Notes: generated by a model not told the origin, from the sequence alone. Positions 1 through 9,853 are shown, numbered from the stretch's first letter. The stretch is 64,000 bases of DNA from Kocuria coralli (GCF_008831305.1 NZ_ML708626.1:1-64000), one strand, 5' to 3'. A program made the numbers and translations.

Positions 1-10
1 CAGAAATCAT
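1..10 (-). CDS. First codons of a gene leaving the window
   Basis: An ATG at position 10 on the minus strand is preceded by a good ribosome binding site (GGGGAG, 3 bases upstream). Only three codons lie inside the window, so the product cannot be identified. It follows putA in the same direction. A proline transporter is a common neighbour of putA, but nothing visible supports that here. Confidence 0.4.
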
Positions 11-18
11 AGTCTCCC

Positions 19-144
19 CTAGCCAGCCAGGAGAGAACCGGCGGATGAGGATACCCCCGGCACTGCCTCTCCCTCGGCGGGATAAAAGGCTCCTGGCTTG
101 TCGAGTTCTCGGGCGTCACCGTTGAACGCGCCGTACAGCATCAT
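19..144 (-). CDS. Small ORF of 41 residues downstream of putA
   Basis: A 41-codon frame starts at an ATG (a second ATG follows at once) preceded by AGGAG four bases upstream, and ends in TAG. The peptide is not hydrophobic; it has a mildly acidic first half (FNGDARELDKPG) and a Ser/Gly/Ala-rich end, with no recognised family. It lies between the putA terminator-like hairpin and the start of the next gene, all in one direction, so it may be a leader peptide or a small protein translated with the next gene. The good ribosome binding site is the main support; chance remains possible. Confidence 0.35.
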   Translation of the reverse strand: MMLYGAFNGDARELDKPGAFYPAEGEAVPGVSSSAGSLLAG

Positions 145-207
145 ATGACTCCTGGGCGGCTACGCCCACCGGCGCGGCGATTTCTGAAGTCATAAAGACA
201 CCAGGAA

Positions 208-231
208 CGGGCGCCGAGGGGCAGGCGCCCG
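208..231 (-). terminator. Hairpin after putA
   Basis: CGGGCGCC and GGCGCCCG form a perfect 8-bp stem around an 8-base loop, starting 7 bases past the putA stop. No long T tract follows, so it may be a weak terminator, a processing site or an attenuator ahead of the small ORF. Confidence 0.5.
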
Positions 232-237
232 AATTCG

Positions 238-3200
238 TTATGAAAGAGTTGTCATCAGATCGGTCTTGAGCAATTCCATGTCCGGGAAGGGATTGCCGAA
301 TCTGTGCATGGTCATCGACACGGCCTGCTCGTGCAGCATCTCCATGAGCTCGACCCGTGCCGCTCCGACCACGGGGTGCGTGAGCACCGCGATCTCGGGA
401 GTGCCTCCCAAGGCCGCGACCAGGTCGACGTCGGAGCCGATCAGCTTGATGCGGGCACCGGCGCTCAGATCCTCCGGTTCGGCGGTGACGATACCGCCTT
501 CGGCAGCACCCGCTGCGCCGTGGCCGGAAGCCTTGGCCTGATCCCCGGACAAGGTGCCGGACAGGGCCTGCTCCCGGAAGTCCTCGTCGGTGCTCGCGGG
601 CAATACCGCCGCGAAGAGCTTGCGGGCCACCAGCGGCAGCTCGTCGGAGATCCGCGGCGAGGGGCTGAGCACCACGTGGGAGCCGGAGCGCCCGGCGGCC
701 AGGCCCACGCGCACGACGTCGGTCACCGGCGCATCCTCGGCCGCTCGCACCACGACGCGCCGTGGCCGGTACCGGAACAGGTTGACCTCGGCGGTGAGTG
801 CCGTGGGGTCCTTCGCGACCCCGAACTCCTCGTCCCAGGCGCGCTGGTCGACCGCCGCGCAGGCCCGCAGCCAGGCGATGTCGGCCTCCGGCAGGGTCAT
901 GCCCAGCTCCGGGGAGTTCACCACCTCGTCCACCACGGGATGCGAGCTGCTGCCGGGGGTCTCTCGATGGAACCCCGCCTTGTACCACGTGCCCAGCTGG
1001 GCCAGGTAGTTCGGTCCGCCGGACTTGGCGCCCAGGCCCACGGAGGATCTCTTCCAGCCCCCGAAGGGCTGCCGTTGCACGATCGCGCCGGTGATACCTC
1101 GATTGACGTAGAGGTTGCCGGCCTCCACCCGCTCCAGCCACTGCCGGATCTCATCCGTGTCCAGTGAGTGGATGCCCGCGGTCAGCCCGTAGTCCACGGC
1201 GTTCTGCCATTCGAGGGCCTGGTCCAGGTCCTTGGCCTCCATGAGCCCCAGAACCGGCCCGAAGACCTCCGTGAGGTGGAAGAACGAGCCGGGTCGCACG
1301 CCCTTCTTGATGCCTGGGCGCCACAGCCTGCCGGTGTCGTCCAGCCGCCTGGGTTCCAGCAGCCACTCCTCGCCGTCGTCGAGCTGGGTGAGCGCACGGC
1401 GCAGCTTGTCCTCCGGCTCCTCGATGACCGGCCCCACCACCGCCTGCAGGTTCTGCGGCCAGTCGACCACCATGGACTCTGCGGCGTCCAGCAGCTGCCG
1501 CTCGAAGCGCTCGGATCTGCCCACGGAACCCACCAGGATGCCGAGTGAGGCCGCCGAGCACTTCTGGCCGGCATGGCCGAACGCGCTGGTGACCAGGTCC
1601 CACACCGCCTTGTCGCGGTCGGCCGCCGGGGTGACCACCAGGGCGTTCTTGCCGGAGGTCTCACCCGTGACGGGTCGCCCGGTGCGCCATTTCCCGAAGA
1701 GCTCCGCGGTCTCGTAAGCGCCGGTCAGCACGATGCGGTCCACGCCGGGGTGAGTCACGAGGGACTTGCCGGTGTCCCCCTCCACGGCCTCGACGAGCTG
1801 CAGGACGTCGCGGGGGACCCCGGCGTCCCAGAGCGCCTCGAGGATCGCCGCCGAGCAGCGCCGGGTCTGCGGCGAGGGCTTGTGGATCACCGCCGCACCC
1901 ACGGCGAGGGCCGCGACGGTGGAGCCGCAGGGTATGGCCAGCGGGAAGTTCCAGGGCGGCGTGACCAGGACCAGGGTGTCGGGGTCGAAGACGGCGCCGT
2001 CCACCTGTTCGAGCTCGAGCGCCTTGCGGGCGTACCAGCGGCAGAAGTCCATGGCTTCCGAGACCTCGGGGTCGCCCTGCGGAAGGGCCTTGCCGGTCTC
2101 GGCGGCGGCCACCGCCAGCAGGTGCGAGCGCCGCTCCCCCAGCAGATCGGCGGCACGGTTGAGGATCTCGGCCCGCTCCCGCGCACCGCGTGCCCGCCAT
2201 TGCCTGGCTGCGTAGCGGCCCTTCTCGACGACGACGGCCACCCCGTCCTCGTCGAGGTCCTCCGGGAGGGGAAGGGCCCTGAACCAGCGCCGGTCCGTGA
2301 CCCGCTCGGCGATACCCTGCGCCCAGCGCTGATTGGCGGGGACGGAGACGTCCGTGTCGGGTTCGTTGGCGAACGGCTCGTCCAGGGGGATGTGCCCCCG
2401 GTACCCGCCCTGCTCCTCGGCCGCGCGGTCCTGGAGGCGGTGCGGCTCAGGGGCCCCTTCACCGCCCGTCGCGATGCCCTCGGCCAGCACCTGGTCCACG
2501 GCGGTCCGGAACCGGCCCGCTTCTCGTTCGAAGACCTCGTTGCCCGGCGCCAGCTCGAAGATCCCGGACATGAAGTTCTCGCTGGCGGCGTTCTCCTCCA
2601 GCCGGCGGACCAGGTAGGACACGGCCACGTCGAACTCCGCCGGACGCACCGCCGGCACGTAGAGCAGGATGGGCCCGAGGTCCTCGGAGACCGCCACGGA
2701 CTGCTCCACGGCCATGCCCTGCAGCATCTCGAACTCGATCCGGCCCCCGACGCCGCGCTGTTCTGCGAGCAGATGCGCGAAGGCGATGTCGAACAGATTG
2801 TGCCCCGCTACGCCGATCCGCAGACCGGTCAGCCGGTCGGGGGTGAAGGCCCAGGCCAGCACCCGCTTGTAGTTGGCGTCGGTGGACTGCTTGGAGTCCA
2901 TGGTGGCCAGCGGCCAGTCGTGGATCTCGGCGTCGACGTGCTCCAGGGCCAAATTCGCGCCTTTGACCAGCCGGACCTTGACCTGCGCCCCGCCGTCGGC
3001 CACGCGGCGTGCCGCCCAGGCGGAGAGGCGCTGGATCGCGCCCAGGGCGTCCGGGAGGTATGCCTGGACCACGATCCCCGCCTCGAGGCGGCTCAGTTCG
3101 GGACGGCTCAGCAGGCGGATGAAGACCTCGGTGGTGAGATGGAGGTCGGAGTAGAACTCCATGTCCAGATTGATGAACTTGGTTCCGGCCGGGGCCGCGG

Positions 3201-3891
3201 CCGCTTTGGTGTAGAGGGGCAGGAGCCGTTCCACCACGCGCTCGACGGTGCCCTCGAACCCCCAGTGCGACAGTTGCGCGACCACGGAGGAGACCTTGAT
3301 GGAGGCGTAGTCGACGTCATCGCGGTCCAGGAGCTCGTCGACGTCGGCCAGGTGCTTGTCGGCCTCGGTGCCGCCCAGGACCTCCTCGCCCAGGAGGTTG
3401 ATGTTCAGGGGGTTGCCGCGCTCGGTGAGCCGTGCGATGGCCTTGCCGAACGCGGCGGGACGGGCGTCGATCACGAGGTGGCCGACCATCTGGCGCAGGC
3501 GGCCCCGGGCCACCGGGATGACCACGGCCGGGGCCAGCCGGGAGAGGCTCCCGCCCGCCACGATCTGGGAGCGGTCCAGCGCGGAAAGGCTCCTGGGCGC
3601 CAGCTTCGACACCCGTTGCAGCGCCTTCGCAGCGGCCCTGCTGTCCTCCGTACGGATCACCCGGTCCACGAAACCGGTGGTGAACTCCAGGCCCTTCGGA
3701 TCCTTCAGGATCGCCGCGAGCCGGTCCGCGCCCGGGGAGCTCGCCTTGCCCTCCTGGGCCAGCTGCTCAGCGCGCCGGAGCCACGTCTCCACCTGGTCGA
3801 TCGCGGGCTCGACCAGATCGGCCAGGCCGGCCAGGGCGCCGTCGTCGTTCATGTGTCCGGTATCAGCGGGCTCGTGCGAGGTGTTCGACAC
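238..3891 (-). CDS. putA: Bifunctional proline dehydrogenase / glutamate-semialdehyde dehydrogenase
   Basis: It oxidises proline in two steps to glutamate, using FAD in the first domain and NAD in the second. The 1217-residue protein has the proline dehydrogenase barrel at roughly residues 90-450 (MEFYSDLHLTTEVF, EFEMLQGMA and the RRLEENAASENF signature) and an aldehyde dehydrogenase domain at about 540-1000. The catalytic Cys is C778 (GQKCSAAS) and the general base Glu is E744 (GETSGKN), with the usual spacing. There is no N-terminal ribbon-helix-helix, so it should not act as its own repressor as in enterobacteria. About 200 C-terminal residues resemble the extra region of long PutA proteins. 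The GTG at 3891 is used here; an ATG 13 codons later is an alternative. The upstream gap to 4078 holds no gene. Confidence 0.95.
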   Translation of the reverse strand: MSNTSHEPADTGHMNDDGALAGLADLVEPAIDQVETWLRRAEQLAQEGKASSPGADRLAAILKDPKGLEFTTGFVDRVIRTEDSRAAAKALQRVSKLAPRSLSALDRSQIVAGGSLSRLAPAVVIPVARGRLRQMVGHLVIDARPAAFGKAIARLTERGNPLNINLLGEEVLGGTEADKHLADVDELLDRDDVDYASIKVSSVVAQLSHWGFEGTVERVVERLLPLYTKAAAAPAGTKFINLDMEFYSDLHLTTEVFIRLLSRPELSRLEAGIVVQAYLPDALGAIQRLSAWAARRVADGGAQVKVRLVKGANLALEHVDAEIHDWPLATMDSKQSTDANYKRVLAWAFTPDRLTGLRIGVAGHNLFDIAFAHLLAEQRGVGGRIEFEMLQGMAVEQSVAVSEDLGPILLYVPAVRPAEFDVAVSYLVRRLEENAASENFMSGIFELAPGNEVFEREAGRFRTAVDQVLAEGIATGGEGAPEPHRLQDRAAEEQGGYRGHIPLDEPFANEPDTDVSVPANQRWAQGIAERVTDRRWFRALPLPEDLDEDGVAVVVEKGRYAARQWRARGARERAEILNRAADLLGERRSHLLAVAAAETGKALPQGDPEVSEAMDFCRWYARKALELEQVDGAVFDPDTLVLVTPPWNFPLAIPCGSTVAALAVGAAVIHKPSPQTRRCSAAILEALWDAGVPRDVLQLVEAVEGDTGKSLVTHPGVDRIVLTGAYETAELFGKWRTGRPVTGETSGKNALVVTPAADRDKAVWDLVTSAFGHAGQKCSAASLGILVGSVGRSERFERQLLDAAESMVVDWPQNLQAVVGPVIEEPEDKLRRALTQLDDGEEWLLEPRRLDDTGRLWRPGIKKGVRPGSFFHLTEVFGPVLGLMEAKDLDQALEWQNAVDYGLTAGIHSLDTDEIRQWLERVEAGNLYVNRGITGAIVQRQPFGGWKRSSVGLGAKSGGPNYLAQLGTWYKAGFHRETPGSSSHPVVDEVVNSPELGMTLPEADIAWLRACAAVDQRAWDEEFGVAKDPTALTAEVNLFRYRPRRVVVRAAEDAPVTDVVRVGLAAGRSGSHVVLSPSPRISDELPLVARKLFAAVLPASTDEDFREQALSGTLSGDQAKASGHGAAGAAEGGIVTAEPEDLSAGARIKLIGSDVDLVAALGGTPEIAVLTHPVVGAARVELMEMLHEQAVSMTMHRFGNPFPDMELLKTDLMTTLS

Positions 3892-4077
3892 GTGTGCGGC
3901 CTCCCTTTCGCCTCACCCTGGGACGGAACCGAGGCATTCCCACGGTCTCCGGCCTTCCGATTCCGCAGGGTCCAAGTGGGCCGGTGACAACACTCTAGGC
4001 GACTCAGGTGTCGGCCGTGTCACAGGGAAAGTCGTCTCATCACCACGCTTATGACCGTGTGATCGCTACCCGCCGGA

Positions 4078-6501
4078 CTACCCCACGCCGAAGAACCTGC
4101 GCAGCTTGCGCTTGATGAATCCGAAGAACGAGTTGTCCGCCATCACGTCGGCCACGTGATGCAGTTCCCGCTGCTGTTCCCGGATGAGCACGGTGAGCTC
4201 CGCGTTCTGCCGCTCCAGCACGTCCAGGCGCTGCTGGAGGCCGTGGAACTCCCGGGCCAGGTACAGCGGCAGCCCGATCCCGTTCTGGCGGGTCCATTCC
4301 TGGAAGTGCCGCTCGCGCACCTCCAGGTCGTACCGGCGATGCCGCTCCGCCTGCGCGTGCATGGAGTTGCCCAGGTGACCGGCCTGGTCGGGGCGCTGCT
4401 GCCAGAACGCCAGGGGCCGGCCGTCGATGAAACCGATGGTCGAGGCCTGGGCGAACCGGAGGTGGAACTCCCAGTCGCCGACGGCAGGCAGGGTCTCGTC
4501 GTACTCCCCGATCAGCCGGTGCATCTCCCGCCGGTACAGCAGTGAGATCGGCACCCCGCGGTTGATCATCACCAGGTCGGACAGGGTGATCGACTGCAGG
4601 TCCTTCCAGAAGGTCTCCCGCCCCGTCTCGGTGATGACCGGCGGGTCGGCGGAGAGGTCGATCTGCTCGTAGACGATCTCGGTCCGCACCATCACCCCGC
4701 CGTCGTCGCAGGAGGGACGTTCCAGATAGGCCACGGTGCGCTGGAGGAAGAGGGGATGCCACCGGTCGTCGTCGTCATGGACGCAGACGAATTCGCTGTC
4801 CGCCGCGTGCAGGCCGATGTTGGAGGCCGCCTCCATCCCGAAGGCCCGCCGGTTGTGGATCACCGAGACCCGTCCCGCGAACTCCCTCTCCCGCGCGGCC
4901 ACGAGGGCCTCGACGGGCTCGGGATCGCCGCCGTCGTTGACCAGGACCAGCCGCCAGTCGGCGAAGCTCTGCGCCAGGACGTCGTCCAGCGCACGCTCCA
5001 GCAGCAGGGCGCGGTCCTTGGTCCGCATGATGATCGCGACGGCGGGCCGGTGCGATTCCGGGACCGGGGCCAAGGGGCGGGTCCAGTCCCGGCGCAAAGC
5101 GCGGGCGATCTCGGTGCCCGCACCCGAGGCGGGCACCTCCTGGACCCCCGACGGCGACGGCGCGGAACCCGTGAGCCCCACCGTGACCGCGTCCCACCAC
5201 GCCGCCGAGACCTCCCGGACGTCCGCCCGGCGCGCCAGCAGATCGTCCGCGACCTCGCGGTGGGCCTCCACGGCTTCGCGGGTCCACTTCTGCGCGGCAT
5301 CGCGCAGGTCCCAGGCCACGGACCGCGGGGTGATCAGGGCGGCGAGGGGCACCACCTGGCCGGTGATCCCCCACGTGGCGCAGGCACCGGTCATGCGCAC
5401 CTCGGCGAACTCGTCCACCGCGATGGGCAGGACCGTCGCCCCTCCGGCCAGGCCGAAGACCACGGGGTGGTAGCGGGAGGAGACCACGAAATCGGCCGTC
5501 AAGGTCCGGCGGAGGCTCACGGCGGCGGGCTCGATCTCGTACTGCACGGATTCGCTGTGCATCCGCCGGGCGATCCGGCGGTGGAACTCCTCGTCATGGT
5601 CGTGCTCGCCGAACTGTGCCAGGTGCGGGACGAACTCCACGGCGCCGCCCGTCCGGTGCACCAGGGCGTCCAGGACGACGGCGAAGGCCTCCGCCGCCTC
5701 GCTCTTCTCGAACGCTCCTGCACCCGGGGCGAACGTCGCCACGATCCGCGGGCGGGTGGGGTCGGAGGGAACGAGATCCGCGGAGGCGGGTTCGGCGTCC
5801 GGCCCCTCCGAGACGGTCTGGTCGATCGTCGGCACCACGGAGGTCCGTGCGCTCGGGGCGTCCGAACCGTGCTTGGCCCAGGGCGCCGACAGCGCATCGA
5901 GCGCCCAGCCCACGGCGTCGTCCGGGCAGGAGCGGATGCCCTTGTGACCGGGGCACAGCGTCCGGGCCAGATGCAGGGACTCCGCCTCCCGCAGCCCCAC
6001 CAGGACGGCGCTCTCCAGGGTCTGGCGCAGCACCTCCCGGTCGGGCGCGGACAGGGAGGGCCCCAGGGTCTGGCCGCTGATCACCACCGGCTTGCCCGCG
6101 GACCTGGCGATCCGGGCCACCGCGGCGCGTTCGTACAGCAGCCAGCCGAAGCCGGAGTTCATGTTGCCACCGCCGGCGATGAGCACCGCGTCCACGCCGC
6201 GCAGCGCCTCGATCAGGGCGAAGACCGGATCCGAGTCCGGCAGGACGCCGGTCTCCCCGGCCAGCACCCGGTCGATCTGGGCCAGCCGCCGCTCCCGCTG
6301 GGCCGGCGGCCACGGGAAGGGCAGGGCCGGGACGGTCTCGACGCTCTCGAAGTACGTCAGCGTCTGCGCGGCGTCGCGGGTCAGCACCACCAGGTCCGTG
6401 ACCCCGCGGGCCTGGAGGGCAGCGACAGCGGCGTGTCCCATGGCCTCGTCGCCAACGTGGTAGTTGGCCTGGCCGATGTCGTTGAGGATCGCTACGCGCA
6501 T
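4078..6501 (-). CDS. Polysaccharide pyruvyl transferase / family 2 glycosyltransferase fusion
   Basis: The predicted 807-residue cytoplasmic protein probably modifies a cell-envelope glycan. Residues about 1-420 match the polysaccharide pyruvyl transferase family (N-terminal ILNDIGQANYHVGDEAM, GGGNMNSGFGW, a conserved SSRYHPVVFGLA late in the domain). After a linker, residues about 455-690 are a GT-A family 2 glycosyltransferase with IIMRTKDR at the start and an acidic metal-binding run (HDDDDRW). The last 70 residues form a probable coiled coil (LQQRLDVLERQN) and a basic, aromatic tail that may touch the membrane. The open frame extends to 6579, but that start would overlap the upstream gene; the ATG at 6501 directly precedes the family motif, though no clear ribosome binding site is seen. 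There is no polysaccharide gene cluster around it. Confidence 0.85.
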   Translation of the reverse strand: MRVAILNDIGQANYHVGDEAMGHAAVAALQARGVTDLVVLTRDAAQTLTYFESVETVPALPFPWPPAQRERRLAQIDRVLAGETGVLPDSDPVFALIEALRGVDAVLIAGGGNMNSGFGWLLYERAAVARIARSAGKPVVISGQTLGPSLSAPDREVLRQTLESAVLVGLREAESLHLARTLCPGHKGIRSCPDDAVGWALDALSAPWAKHGSDAPSARTSVVPTIDQTVSEGPDAEPASADLVPSDPTRPRIVATFAPGAGAFEKSEAAEAFAVVLDALVHRTGGAVEFVPHLAQFGEHDHDEEFHRRIARRMHSESVQYEIEPAAVSLRRTLTADFVVSSRYHPVVFGLAGGATVLPIAVDEFAEVRMTGACATWGITGQVVPLAALITPRSVAWDLRDAAQKWTREAVEAHREVADDLLARRADVREVSAAWWDAVTVGLTGSAPSPSGVQEVPASGAGTEIARALRRDWTRPLAPVPESHRPAVAIIMRTKDRALLLERALDDVLAQSFADWRLVLVNDGGDPEPVEALVAAREREFAGRVSVIHNRRAFGMEAASNIGLHAADSEFVCVHDDDDRWHPLFLQRTVAYLERPSCDDGGVMVRTEIVYEQIDLSADPPVITETGRETFWKDLQSITLSDLVMINRGVPISLLYRREMHRLIGEYDETLPAVGDWEFHLRFAQASTIGFIDGRPLAFWQQRPDQAGHLGNSMHAQAERHRRYDLEVRERHFQEWTRQNGIGLPLYLAREFHGLQQRLDVLERQNAELTVLIREQQRELHHVADVMADNSFFGFIKRKLRRFFGVG

Positions 6502-6532
6502 GGGGGGAATTTTCCCACAGCCGGAGGTGGGC

Positions 6533-8680
6533 TCAGGTCTCCCGGGCACGCCGGTGGACGGCCGCGTTGCCGGCCTCACGCAGGTTGTCGTCGAAGGTGG
6601 GGACGGAGATCTCCCTCGTGCCGTGGGTCAGGTCCGCACCGTACGGCAGGGGATCGTCGTCGGGGTCGTCCAGCAGCTGCGGCGCGGCGGACCGGCCCTC
6701 GGCGCGGTCGATCGCGGCGATCGCCTGGATCAGGCTCAGGTGGGGCAGGGCCTGGGGAATGTTGCCCAGCATGCGCCCGTCCTCGCCGGGCACTCCCTCG
6801 TAGGCGGTCGAGAGCAGCCCCAGGTCGTTGCCCCTGCTCAGCACGGCGCGCACCACCTCGCGGGCTCGTTCCACCTGCCCGCTGCGAGCCCAGTTCATCG
6901 CCAGCCACAGCGTGACGCTCAGGTGCCCCACGTCCTCGCCCGCGAAGCCGTCCTGACCGATCTGGCTCTCGAAATCCTCGGGTGCGCTGCCCGGCGGCCG
7001 GTGGATGTTCTGATAGCGGCGCAGCAGGCCGCGGCTGTCGCCGAGCTCCGCCGTGATCCGGTCGACGGTCCGCGTCATGCGCTCGTCGTCCCAGGAGACG
7101 AAACCGACGGTGGGCAGCAGCAGCAGGGAGGCGTCGACGTGGGTGGAGCCGTAGTGCTGCACGAACGTGCCCACCTCGGGGTCGTAGCCGGAGGTCCAGA
7201 TCTCCAGTGCCAGCTGATCGCGGTGGGTCTCCCACATCTGCAGGTCGCCGTCCAGGCCGTGGGTCCTGACCGCATCCACGCCGGCCTGGAGCGCAGCCCA
7301 CATCATCACCCGCGAGTGGGTGTAGAACTGCGGTTCGCCGCGCATCTCCCACAGGCCCTGGTCGGCGTCCTCGTAGTGGCGCAGCAGGTGGCCCAGCAGG
7401 GCCTTCTGCAGGGGCCAGGACAGCTGGTCCTCCTCCAGGCCGCGACGGCGCAGCTTCTCGAAAGCCACCATGACGTGTCCCACGGTGTCCGACTGGTACA
7501 CCCGCGACGCCGAGTTCCCCACTCTCACGGGACGCGACCGTTCGTATCCGGGCAGGTCCAGTGAGTGCTCGGGCGTATCCCGCTCACCGCCGAGCCCGTA
7601 GACGTTGCGGATGTCCCCCGGCTCTCCCGCGAGGGCGCGCAGCAGCCAGTTGCGCAGCTGCAGCGCCTCCCGGTCGTGACCGTGGTCCAGCATGACCTCG
7701 AGAGCGAAGGCGGCGTCGCGGACCCAGGAGTAGCGGGAGTCCCAGTTGCGGTCGCCGCCGATCCGTTCGGGCAGGGAGGTCGCCACGGAGCCCACCAGCC
7801 CGCCGGTGCGCTGATGCATCAGGGCCCTGATCACCAGGAGGGACCGGCGGATCTCGGCCTCATGAGCGCTGGCCTGCAGGCTCCCACCGGCGTCGTGGGC
7901 CGCGCCGCTCTCATCGGCGTCGGCCTCGTCCCGCCCGTCCGGGGACGCCTGCCGGGCCTCCCACTGCGCATCCCAGTCCCGCCACAGCTCCTTGGTCTCG
8001 CGCAGCTGGGCGCTGATGTCCCTCGGCGTCGGCGGCGTCCGATGCGAATCGAAGTGCGTCAGCACGAAGTCCCTGGTCTGCCCCGCCGAGACCGTGAACC
8101 TGCCGACGTGCCGGGGCCCCTGCTCGTCCCGGACGAACGCCGGCATGGGCTTGCCGTACAGGGCCATGGAGTCCGGCCCAGCCATGGCGATCACGTCGGT
8201 CCCGTCGGATTGCCCGGTCTCCGGATCCGGCGCCGATGCGAACTGCGAGATCCAGGGGACGATCTGCCCGTAGCCGAACCGCAGGCGGATCTCCTGGTGC
8301 ATCTCCACCTCGCCCGTCAAGCCCTCGACGCGGCGCACCAGATCCAGGTCGGGCGACAGCGGCATGAAGTCGGAGATCCGCACGGACCCGGTGTCGGTGA
8401 TCCACACGGTCTGCAGGACGAAGGTGTTCTCCGAGTAGGAGCGATCGCCCACGCGGCAGTTCTGCCGCCATTCGGGCTCGGGGAGGTCGGCGCCGTCGTC
8501 GTCGACCGTCGCCGACGGCGCCAGGAGCCACCTCCCGTCCTGGGGCGCGCCCAGGAGGGCGCCGAACACCGACGGGGAGTCGAAACGGGGGACGCACATC
8601 CAGTCCACGGATCCGCGGCGGGACACCAGCGGACCCGTCTGCATGTCGGACAGCAGAGCGTAGTCCTCGATCAGGGAAGC
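6533..8680 (-). CDS. Glycoside hydrolase family 15 protein (glucoamylase/trehalase type)
   Basis: This 715-residue cytoplasmic enzyme belongs to the GH15 group that includes bacterial glucoamylases, glucodextranases and mycobacterial trehalase; the true substrate is unknown. The N-terminal beta domain opens with YALLSDMQTGPLVSRRGSVDW, and the (alpha/alpha)6 barrel carries RNWDSRYSWVRDAAF, the WEMRG segment with the likely acid Glu, and GNIPQALPHLSLIQA near the end. No signal peptide is present. The frame extends seven codons to an ATG at 8701; the ATG at 8680 fits the family N-terminus, and neither has a good ribosome binding site. The pyruvyl-transferase fusion follows after 31 bases. A second GH15 lies at 42.7 kb. 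Confidence 0.88.
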   Translation of the reverse strand, partial: ASLIEDYALLSDMQTGPLVSRRGSVDWMCVPRFDSPSVFGALLGAPQDGRWLLAPSATVDDDGADLPEPEWRQNCRVGDRSYSENTFVLQTVWITDTGSVRISDFMPLSPDLDLVRRVEGLTGEVEMHQEIRLRFGYGQIVPWISQFASAPDPETGQSDGTDVIAMAGPDSMALYGKPMPAFVRDEQGPRHVGRFTVSAGQTRDFVLTHFDSHRTPPTPRDISAQLRETKELWRDWDAQWEARQASPDGRDEADADESGAAHDAGGSLQASAHEAEIRRSLLVIRALMHQRTGGLVGSVATSLPERIGGDRNWDSRYSWVRDAAFALEVMLDHGHDREALQLRNWLLRALAGEPGDIRNVYGLGGERDTPEHSLDLPGYERSRPVRVGNSASRVYQSDTVGHVMVAFEKLRRRGLEEDQLSWPLQKALLGHLLRHYEDADQGLWEMRGEPQFYTHSRVMMWAALQAGVDAVRTHGLDGDLQMWETHRDQLALEIWTSGYDPEVGTFVQHYGSTHVDASLLLLPTVGFVSWDDERMTRTVDRITAELGDSRGLLRRYQNIHRPPGSAPEDFESQIGQDGFAGEDVGHLSVTLWLAMNWARSGQVERAREVVRAVLSRGNDLGLLSTAYEGVPGEDGRMLGNIPQALPHLSLIQAIAAIDRAEGRSAAPQLLDDPDDDPLPYGADLTHGTREISVPTFDDNLREAGNAAVHRRARET

Positions 8681-8755
8681 CATGGTTTTAATCTCGCACA
8701 TTCGAGACGGGTTCGCAGACCACCGGATCCCGCGTGGCCCTGCCGGCCCCGGACC

Positions 8756-9652
8756 TCAGCTACGGCGACGGCGCCCGGCCACCACCATGGCCCACGCCAG
8801 CGAGGCGACCGCGACCAGCCCCGCCCCGATGATCACCACGGGATTGGCGCCCGCCCGGGTCATGGCCAGCCGGGACTCCGCGCTGGCCTGAGGTTCCAGG
8901 ATCTCGGCGTCCTCCGCGGCGGATCGTTCCTGCGGGGTCTCTTCGTCCGTCCAGGTCTGCCCGGGTATCAGAGCGGAGGATTCCGACCCCAGGACCATGG
9001 AGGCCATGGGAGCGTCCGCCGGGGTCTCGGCCGGGTCGACCATGACCAGGAGGGAGTCACGGGCGGCCAGACTGGGTTTGACCTGCTGATCCTCGGACCG
9101 CACCTCACCGGACTCCACGGTGATCGGTTCCCCCTCACGGGTATGGCCCTTCACGGTCACGCCCATGGACTCCACTTCCGCGACGTCCTCCGAAGGCACG
9201 GCCACGTTGAAGCTCCCGGTCTCGTCCACGTACGCGGTGCCGAGCTCCTCGTGCGTCTCGGAGTCGGTCAAGGTCACCGTGGGCTCTTCCACCAGCTCCT
9301 GGCCGACGATGGTGCCGACGAAGAGCATGCTGGTGCTGGCGCTCTCGCCGGGATAAATGGTGAAGTCGGTCTCCTCGGCGGGGCCGGGTTCCGCACCTCC
9401 GGTAGCCCCCGGATCCGGCGGCAGGGTCTCCGCGGGCGCCGGCGGGGTGGTCTCAACCGGCGCGGTCTCAACCGGTACCGGCTGCGGGGCGGCGGTCTCC
9501 ACGACCTCGGGGGCGGGAGTCGCCACCGGGGCGGGCTCGGTGGTCTCGACGGCCGCCGCGCCCGGGGCCGCGACGACCACAGCCCAGCTCACCGCGAGCA
9601 TGGCGAAGCCGCTGCGGATGATTCCGCAGCGTCTGGGCTTCGCCGAGGGCAT
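8756..9652 (-). CDS. Secreted surface protein with C-terminal membrane anchor
   Basis: The family is not recognised. The 298-residue protein has a typical Sec signal peptide (hydrophobic stretch at about 15-30, likely cut after GAAA), then a Pro/Thr/Glu/Val-rich stalk with repeated VETAP-like units to about residue 85. A beta-rich region of about 150 residues follows, then a single membrane helix and the tail GRRRRS. Just before the helix is LAMTRAG, which looks like a degenerate version of the LAXTG signal used by actinobacterial sortase E. The ATG at 9652 has AAGGA seven bases upstream. It is probably a wall- or membrane-displayed protein; no enzymatic motif is visible. Confidence 0.75.
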   Translation of the reverse strand: MPSAKPRRCGIIRSGFAMLAVSWAVVVAAPGAAAVETTEPAPVATPAPEVVETAAPQPVPVETAPVETTPPAPAETLPPDPGATGGAEPGPAEETDFTIYPGESASTSMLFVGTIVGQELVEEPTVTLTDSETHEELGTAYVDETGSFNVAVPSEDVAEVESMGVTVKGHTREGEPITVESGEVRSEDQQVKPSLAARDSLLVMVDPAETPADAPMASMVLGSESSALIPGQTWTDEETPQERSAAEDAEILEPQASAESRLAMTRAGANPVVIIGAGLVAVASLAWAMVVAGRRRRS

Positions 9653-9853
9653 TGCCAGATCCTTTCTGGCGCACCGTGACGGCCTCTTGGTCTTCGAGCA
9701 GCGGGGAGAGCATGACCAGGGGACGTAACGGCAGCTGTGGTGGTGGTAAGAGAACCCTACTGCGTTCAGCCGTCCGGAGGGCCGATAACCGCGAAGATGG
9801 CAAGAATTACCGATCCCCGGCTTCAGACAGAGTCATCGGGGTGTCCGTGCCGG

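Noticed and set aside
116-1141. Long open frame opposite or overlapping putA
   Set aside because: Arg/Gly/Pro-rich translation with no domain; a GC-driven shadow of the putA frame.
1573-3987. 804-codon open frame on the plus strand across putA
   Set aside because: Low-complexity composition typical of an antisense frame of a high-GC gene; PutA motifs on the other strand are clear.
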